Positions 59,131 through 64,000 of a stretch of DNA of 64,000 nucleotides are shown in pieces (the first letter of the stretch is position 1; the number at the start of each line of letters is the position of its first letter). Below the pieces are notes generated by a model. The model saw only the letters and a list, made by a program, of their open reading frames with translations. It had not been told where the DNA came from and did not search any database. The position numbers were made by a program, and so were the translations under genes. Source of the stretch: JAJDUF01 sp965214295 (lineage in GTDB: Bacteria; Chloroflexota; UBA11872; UBA12225; JAJDUF01); the NCBI GenBank assembly GCA_965214295.1, contig OZ243944.1, forward strand, positions 2,294,001 to 2,358,000. Reading direction: 5' to 3'.

Positions 59131-61251
59131 TTACTCGGCATAGTGGAGCAGCCGGCCATCGTAGGTCCCCACACACAGTCCATCACCGGTCGGACAGGGC
59201 GCCGCACTGATCGGCGCGCCGAATGCGGCGCGGCCGACGCACGCACCCGAGGCCTCGTCCAAGAGATAAAGCCAGCCGTCCAAGCCACCAACGATGACGT
59301 AATCGCGCCAGCACACCGGGGCCGCCAGCAGCGAGCGCTCCTCCCGTCGGTAGCAGGTCATGGCCAAGAGCGCCTCGCCGGCCCGGAAGCGCCAGCGCTG
59401 GCGACCGGAGCGCAGCGCATAGCTCTGCGCCTCCCCCGCCGCCGTGGTGACGTAGATATGGGCAGTATCGGCCGCGAGTCCCGCGGCGTAACTGCCGAGC
59501 AGCCCGGGGCGCTCCCAGATCGTCTCTCCGGAGGGCGCCGCCAAGACGGCTAAGTCTCCGCCGTCGCCCGCACAGACCAAGCGGCCGCCGACAACGACCG
59601 GGCCGGCACAGTAATACTTGACGGGAAACGGGCGCTGCCAGGCAACGGCGCCGTCGTCTCGACGCAAGGCGAGGAAGCCCTGGTTGGGGATCAGGATGAC
59701 GAGTAGATCGTCGTAGAGCTGCGGCGCGGCGTAGGACCGCCCGGTGCCGTGTTCCAAGGGCGTGTGCCACAAGCGCCGGCCCGTCGCCAGATCGTAGGCC
59801 GCGCAGCTCTCGGTCGCCGCCAAATAGACTACGCCATCGGCAATCACCGGCGACGCACAGACGGCCTGGTCCGGGTAGCCCGGTGCGGCCACCTGCCAGA
59901 GCAGCTTGCCCTCGCCGAGCGAGAAGGCCGAGACCTGGCCGGTCACCGAGACGGCGACACAGCGGCGCGCCTCGTCTTTACGCTGGCGGTGTGCGGTTGA
60001 GGACGCAACGGCAACACTATTCTTGACGACCGTATCGGTGTGGACCTGCCATCGTAGCTGCCCCGTGGCAAGCTCCAGGCAAGCCAGCCCGCTCCGGCCG
60101 GGATAGGATTCATCTTGCTGGCTGACCAGCAGGCTCTGGCCATGAGACACCGGGGCCGCCCGATGGATGCCGCCCGGCACCTGCCACTGCCAACGGCGAC
60201 GCAGGGGCCGCGCAGCGTTGCCGAGCGCGATCTCAGTTGGCGTTGTAGCAGCGGACACCTGCTCCGACTCAGACAGCGTGATCGGGTGTGCTCGTATCCC
60301 CCGGTCGGTGAAGCGGACGAGCCGAAAGCCCCGCGGCCGGGCATCAATGCCGCCGAAGCAGAGCGGCGGCGTCCCCAGCACGACGGTCCGTCCATAGGAC
60401 CAGACCTTGCTGGTATGCGCGTGACCGTGTAGCACCAGCGGCACTACGTAACGGCTCAGGCGGGCGAGCATCGCTGCCGGCGGGGGCATGTGCTGCACCA
60501 GTACGATTTCCTGCCCGGCCGGCTGGGCGGCGAGGTCGGCCCAAAGCCAACGCTCCTTGCGCTGCCGGTCTGCCGGCGAAAAGAACAGCTCCTCGGTCGC
60601 ATAGACGATGAAGTGCCGGCCACCCCAGTCGAAGCTATAGTAGGCTGGGCCGAGGACGGCTTCGTAGTGGCGGGTATACGTACATCCGGCCTGGCCCGCG
60701 ATACGCTCCTCATTCCCGTCGTGTCCGCCAAACACCGAGAACACCGGCACTGTCACCGACTCGATGGCCGCTCGATAGCTGCGTAGCTGGGACAACGAGC
60801 CGACGTTGGTCAGGTCGCCGGTGGCGATGACCAGATCGGGCGCCGCCGCCGTCACGCGCCGCAGGTCGTCCGCCAGCGTCGCTCCCGACGGATACTCATG
60901 CCAGGGGGACGCCACTTGCTGTTGATCCTCGGCCGGGACGACCATATGCGTATCGCTGATATGCGCCACAGAAAAATCGCGGCTGGCACGCTCCGGCGCC
61001 GGGACGAGCGGGAAGTCAATGTCGTCGGGAGAAGGCTGGCACGCGCGGACAGGGTGAAAAAAGGCTCCCTGCGGTCGGTAGCGATCCGGCACCGTGACGG
61101 TGACGAAGCGATGGATCGCCGGTTCGACGGACAGAGTGTACCGGCCCGCGCTATCGGTCCGGACGACCGCCTCGCCATTGGAGACCGGTACACCGCCGAC
61201 CCCGCCGCCGGTAGCGGTGTCATAGACCGTACCGCGGATGGTGAAGGTCAT
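59131..61251 (-). CDS. fusion of metallophosphoesterase and PQQ-like propeller
   Basis: A 706-residue protein. Residues 1-85 form a carboxypeptidase-regulatory-like beta sandwich. Residues 90-330 are a calcineurin-like phosphoesterase: VAHISDTHM, LVIATGDLTNVG, FGGHDGNEERIAG, LVQHMPPP and VLHGHAHTSKV carry the metal ligands; the usual GNHE is GGHDGN. Residues 360-706 have PQQ-like repeats (RLLWHTPLEHG, DGAVAWQRP, RQRWRFRAGE). No signal peptide. The substrate is unknown. Confidence 0.85.
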   Translation of the reverse strand: MTFTIRGTVYDTATGGGVGGVPVSNGEAVVRTDSAGRYTLSVEPAIHRFVTVTVPDRYRPQGAFFHPVRACQPSPDDIDFPLVPAPERASRDFSVAHISDTHMVVPAEDQQQVASPWHEYPSGATLADDLRRVTAAAPDLVIATGDLTNVGSLSQLRSYRAAIESVTVPVFSVFGGHDGNEERIAGQAGCTYTRHYEAVLGPAYYSFDWGGRHFIVYATEELFFSPADRQRKERWLWADLAAQPAGQEIVLVQHMPPPAAMLARLSRYVVPLVLHGHAHTSKVWSYGRTVVLGTPPLCFGGIDARPRGFRLVRFTDRGIRAHPITLSESEQVSAATTPTEIALGNAARPLRRRWQWQVPGGIHRAAPVSHGQSLLVSQQDESYPGRSGLACLELATGQLRWQVHTDTVVKNSVAVASSTAHRQRKDEARRCVAVSVTGQVSAFSLGEGKLLWQVAAPGYPDQAVCASPVIADGVVYLAATESCAAYDLATGRRLWHTPLEHGTGRSYAAPQLYDDLLVILIPNQGFLALRRDDGAVAWQRPFPVKYYCAGPVVVGGRLVCAGDGGDLAVLAAPSGETIWERPGLLGSYAAGLAADTAHIYVTTAAGEAQSYALRSGRQRWRFRAGEALLAMTCYRREERSLLAAPVCWRDYVIVGGLDGWLYLLDEASGACVGRAAFGAPISAAPCPTGDGLCVGTYDGRLLHYAE

Positions 61252-61320
61252 CATCTCTGCATGTTACCTCCGGAGCCCTTTCCTCCGTCATTGCTCTGAA
61301 AATAGGTTGTCCGGCGGCCT

Positions 61321-61533
61321 GGATTGTGGCCTACGCCGCAATGACGGGGCTACGCCCGGCCACTGGATTGTGGCCTACGCCGCAATGACGAGGCTAGGCC
61401 CGGCCACTGGATTGCGGCCTACGCCGCAATGACGAGGCTAGGCCCGGCCACTAGATTGTGGCCTACGCCGCAATGACGAGGCTAGGCCCGGCCACTGGAT
61501 TGCGGCTTCCGCCGCAATGACGGCACCGGCCTC
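61321..61533. repeat. tandem 44-bp repeat array (4.8 copies)
   Basis: Units at 61321, 61365, 61409, 61453 and 61497, each GGATTG(T/C)GGCCTACGCCGCA followed by ATGACG(G/A)GGCTA(C/G)GCCCGGCCACT. Copies differ at a few bases and the last is truncated. No unique spacers, so not CRISPR. The same 44-bp period is seen at 63022-63098. It fills the gap between 61251 and 61567. Confidence 0.85.
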
Positions 61534-61566
61534 CACCAGGGTAACGTTCTTACGCCGGGCACACCA

Positions 61567-62634
61567 TCACTCCTGCAGGTAGCGGTCCATAAATTCATAG
61601 GCGCGGCGACCGCTCCAGCGATGGCCGGCGTCGAACTCGTCGCGCCACAGGCGGTCCTCGACGCCCAAGAGCCGATAGGCCCGCGCTACCGTCCGGTGCG
61701 CCGCGCGGCTGGCCGCGATCGGGAAGGTGTCATCCTGGATGCCGGCCTCGATCAGCAGCGGCCGCGGGGCAATCAGGGCCGTCACGTCGGGTAGCTCGGC
61801 CCAGCGTAGCAGTCCCGGCACGTACTGACCGCCGCAGAGACCCCTATCGAGCGCGTATACCTTGAAGGTATTGAGATACCCACTAATCACGGTGGCCTGC
61901 AAGCGATCATCGAGGGCGCTCACAAAGGTCGTGCGTGTACCGCCCAGCGAGAGGCCGGCAACGCCGATGCGCGCCGGGTCCACGTCCGGGCGGCTTTGGA
62001 GATAGTCAACGCCGCGGCGGTCGTCCCGGACGGTCAGCGCGAGGAGACTATAGCCCAGGAGGGCCGCTTGGTTTCCGGCGCGGTCACACGGATCGTAGCC
62101 GCGCACCGGATCGCCCGGCGACCACCGGCCGACGGCGCGCTCGCCAAAGACACGGGCATCGGGGCAGAGCACGACGTAGCCCCGCCGCGCAAACTGCCGG
62201 CCGTAGTCGTAGTTGTAGCTGGCGATGTGCTCGCGCACGACGGGGTGCTCTTCCGCTACCCCGGCGACTTGCCCTTTGCCCCACCGGCCGCCGTGACCGT
62301 GCAGCGCCAGCACCGCCGGCAGCCGGGCCGCCGGCGGATCGCGGGGCCGCAGCAGCCAGGCCGGCACCCAGACATCCGGCTCGGATTGATAGACCACTTT
62401 CTCGCGGATCAGGCCATCATCCTCCAGCTCCGCGCGCTCCAGGATCGTCGGGGCGAGATCGCACGGCTCCGGCGGTGGCGCCAAGCCGGCCAGCTCCACG
62501 ATCTTCTCGCGGAGGCGCGCTTGCCACGTCTGCCACTCCGCCACCGTCTGCGCTCGGAAGTCCAGCGGGCGCTCCTGCCGCGCGTAGGCTCGGTCCACCC
62601 AGCGTTGGAACGCAAAGTCATGGGCTATCGGCAT
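61567..62634 (-). CDS. alpha/beta-hydrolase, acetyl-xylan-esterase/dienelactone-like
   Basis: A 355-residue alpha/beta-hydrolase. The nucleophile elbow is GLSLGGTRT, VLALHGHGGRWGKG carries the oxyanion region, and DAGHRWSGRRA probably supplies the catalytic His. The N-terminal 100 residues are a lid. Cytoplasmic, since no signal peptide is visible. Repeats adjoin it on both sides. Substrate unknown (possibly acylated sugars). Confidence 0.85.
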   Translation of the reverse strand: MPIAHDFAFQRWVDRAYARQERPLDFRAQTVAEWQTWQARLREKIVELAGLAPPPEPCDLAPTILERAELEDDGLIREKVVYQSEPDVWVPAWLLRPRDPPAARLPAVLALHGHGGRWGKGQVAGVAEEHPVVREHIASYNYDYGRQFARRGYVVLCPDARVFGERAVGRWSPGDPVRGYDPCDRAGNQAALLGYSLLALTVRDDRRGVDYLQSRPDVDPARIGVAGLSLGGTRTTFVSALDDRLQATVISGYLNTFKVYALDRGLCGGQYVPGLLRWAELPDVTALIAPRPLLIEAGIQDDTFPIAASRAAHRTVARAYRLLGVEDRLWRDEFDAGHRWSGRRAYEFMDRYLQE

Positions 62635-62643
62635 GTTACCCTC

Positions 62644-62689
62644 CTCACCCCCCGGCCCCCTCTCCATCGCCGAGCGATAGAGAGGGGGG
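62644..62689. repeat. CCCCCTCTCC hairpin with TCGCCGAGCGA apex
   Basis: CCCCCTCTCCATCGCCGAGC, then GATAGAGAGGGGG: an imperfect palindrome combining the CCCCCTCTCC and TCTATCGCTCGGCGATGGA families. Confidence 0.65.
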
Positions 62690-62692
62690 ACC

Positions 62693-62717
62693 GTCATTCC
62701 CGCGAAAGCGGGAATCC
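62693..62717. repeat. GTCATTCCCGC-type hairpin
   Basis: GTCATTCCCGC-GAAA-GCGGGAATCC. It encodes the last residues (GGFPLSRE) of the GIY-YIG protein on the minus strand. Confidence 0.7.
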
Positions 62718-63008
62718 ACCTCCGCATATCTCATCATACAAGTCTAGCCACATCGGATTACTCTTCTCAATTAACTCGATCTTCCATGCTCGGTTCCATT
62801 TCTTGAGCGCCTTTTCCCTAGCGATAGCACTCTCCATAGAAGCATGACTCTCATACCAGACCAGCGTATGCACACCATAACGCTGCGTGAAGCCTCCCAC
62901 CAAGTCATGCTTGTGCTGCCAGATTCGTTGGACCAGGTTTGATGTTGCACCAACATACAGCGTGCCATGAGGTTTGCTGGCGAGAATATACACGCAAGGC
63001 TGCTTCAT
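62694..63008 (-). CDS. GIY-YIG nuclease-like protein (copy 1)
   Basis: A 104-residue single-domain GIY-YIG protein. CVYILASKPHGTLYVGATSN carries the paired aromatic/Gly motif, and RIWQHKHDLV gives the Arg, followed by a Glu-bearing helix. Such small proteins cleave or nick DNA in repair and mobile elements. Compared with copy 2, the last residues (GGGFPLSRE) come from the adjacent repeat at 62693-62717. ATG 63008 is preferred. Confidence 0.82.
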   Translation of the reverse strand: MKQPCVYILASKPHGTLYVGATSNLVQRIWQHKHDLVGGFTQRYGVHTLVWYESHASMESAIAREKALKKWNRAWKIELIEKSNPMWLDLYDEICGGGFPLSRE

Positions 63009-63021
63009 CACTCAACCTTCT

Positions 63022-63098
63022 GGATTGCGGCCTGCGCCGCAATGACGGGGCTACGGCCGGATAGTGGATTGTGGCCTGCGCCGCAATGACGGGGCTAG
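63022..63098. repeat. 44-bp repeat (about 1.8 copies)
   Basis: Units beginning at 63022 and 63066, GGATTGCGGCCTGCGCCGCA with ATGACGGGGCTA following, the same periodicity as 61321-61533. They lie upstream of GIY-YIG copy 1. Confidence 0.75.
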
Positions 63099-63114
63099 GC
63101 CACCATAACCCACA

Positions 63115-63402
63115 TCAGACGATATCCTCATACAAGTCGCGCCACGCTGGATTATCCTGCTCAATCAACCGAACCTTCCACGGCCGCTTCCATTCCTTGA
63201 TCCTTTTCTCCCGCGTAATGGCGCTCTCCATCGTGGCATGACTCTCATACCAGACCAGCGTATGCACACGATAACGCTCCGTAAATCCTTCCACCAAGTC
63301 ATGCTTGTGCTGCCAGATTCGTTGGACCAGGTTTGATGTTGCACCAACATACAGCGTGCCATGAGGTTTGCTGGCGAGAATATACACGCAAGGCTGCTTC
63401 AT
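63115..63402 (-). CDS. GIY-YIG nuclease-like protein (copy 2)
   Basis: A 95-residue paralog; residues 1-50 are almost identical to copy 1 (CVYILASKPHGTLYVGATSN), and the end (EDIV) is a natural terminus. The upstream 20 bases, including AAGGTTGAGTG, are shared, so a tandem duplication is implied. Its start overlaps the terminus of the restriction-modification fragment. Confidence 0.82.
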   Translation of the reverse strand: MKQPCVYILASKPHGTLYVGATSNLVQRIWQHKHDLVEGFTERYRVHTLVWYESHATMESAITREKRIKEWKRPWKVRLIEQDNPAWRDLYEDIV

Positions 63403-64000
63403 CACTCAACCTTCTGGATTGCGGCCTGCGCCGCAATGACGGAGGAGGGAGGGGCCGACTCCTGGGTTGCGGCCTGCGCCGCAACGACGGGGAGGGCCGT
63501 AGTTTCGTCACTGCGGCCCTCCCTCTTGCCACTGCGGCCCTCACTCTCGTCACTCCGGCATTCACTTTCGTCACTGCGGCGTAGGCCGCAGTCTAGGTCT
63601 CCGGCTGGCGCCTGGGTTGCGGCCTGCGCCGCAACGACGGGGGAGGGGGGTGCCGCCATGACGGGGGAGGGAGGGGCTGGAATGACGGGGCCGGGCTTTT
63701 TCACCAGCAGGAGGATGGCGACGCCGGCGCGGCTGCCGGAGCCGAATATCTTGCCGCCTTCCTGCTTGGATTTTTCGCCAGCGGTTCTTTGGTCGCCTCG
63801 CAGGTTGAAGCAGTAGATGGCGTGGAACTCGGCGGCGACGGCTTTGCGGAAGCCGTCGAAAGAGTTGGAATTGATAAAGCCGCCGTTGGTTACGAACGCG
63901 ACGATGCCCCCCTTTTCACTTTGCTGCACCCGGTCGGAGGCCTGGCGAATGGCTTTGACGTAGGGATCGTACAAGGAATTCAAAAGATTCGTATTGGAAG
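63402..64000 (-). pseudogene. truncated type ISP/IIG restriction-modification methylase fragment
   Basis: The frame is open to the window edge, so the gene continues beyond 64000. The first 95 residues (NSLYDPYVKAIRQASDRVQQ, KGGIVAFVTNGGFINSNSFD and ILLLVKKPG) match the methyltransferase core of the type ISP/IIG family after its NPPY motif. From the PGPVIPAPPSP run on, the protein is read from GTCATTCC-like and GCGGCC repeats (DLDCGLRRSDES...) to the stop at 63402, so the target-recognition and helicase parts appear lost. Confidence 0.65.

Noticed and set aside
61321..61533. CRISPR array
   Set aside because: Units are contiguous, with no unique spacers and no cas genes; this is a simple tandem repeat.

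Overview
The window is 64 kb of high-GC bacterial DNA. Densely packed single-copy genes sit between many short palindromic repeats. Dispersed repeats, VapBC, HEPN and HicB remnants, DUF1028, AIM24 and DUF5069 proteins, a twin-arginine lipoprotein solute-binding protein and a CO-dehydrogenase-type molybdenum hydroxylase together suggest a Chloroflexota-like (Thermomicrobia- or Dehalococcoidia-like) aerobic heterotroph. That placement is an inference; there is no rRNA or other strong phylogenetic marker here.

Layout. 1-178 is the C-terminus of a 2-oxoacid dehydrogenase E2 subunit. 224-4976 holds small membrane proteins, a zinc alcohol dehydrogenase and a membrane-anchored thermonuclease. 5064-16024 is a purine (IMP) biosynthesis cluster, purD-purE-purB-purC-purS-purQ-purL. 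It is interrupted by unrelated modules in the same orientation: a DNA methyltransferase with a REP-associated tyrosine transposase (RAYT), a lone HicB-like protein, a small protein with a retropepsin-like protease, and a HEPN gene with a partner. 16179-23734 carries a PhyH dioxygenase, an orphan sugar-binding lipoprotein, an HD-domain protein, a PQQ/glucose-sorbosone dehydrogenase-like lipoprotein and a dihydroorotate-dehydrogenase-like barrel protein.

24013-24810 is best read as one thioredoxin-like gene with an in-frame TGA where the first redox cysteine should be. A hairpin that fits the bacterial SECIS pattern follows 20 nt after it, so this is a candidate selenoprotein. 24878-31299 is an accessory zone: a second HEPN pair, a PD-(D/E)XK nuclease, DUF433, VOC, MFS, two broken VapBC loci and a group-2 sigma-70 factor. 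31291-53000 is mostly catabolic: three Gfo/Idh/MocA oxidoreductases, an AI-2E exporter-family protein, an epimerase, cyclodeaminase-like and DUF1028 proteins, a beta-propeller glycosidase-like protein, a class III aminotransferase, three tandem AIM24 paralogs, a BNR-repeat protein, a sulfatase-fold enzyme with Thr at the nucleophile site, an aquaporin, a NUDIX hydrolase and a GH127-like protein. 53039-64000 contains a HIT pseudogene, tRNA-Met, a MoaD-like protein beside a three-subunit molybdenum hydroxylase operon, a metallophosphoesterase/PQQ-propeller fusion, an abhydrolase, duplicated GIY-YIG genes and a truncated type ISP restriction-modification fragment.

Repeats shape the window. One palindrome family has GTAG/CTAC ends and fits the RAYT. 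A second family carries GTCATTCC...GGAATGAC-type arms, including a 44-bp tandem array. There are also CCCCCTCTCC hairpins and a roughly 107-155 bp element with 11-bp terminal inverted repeats. In several genes the repeats supply the last codons of the protein.
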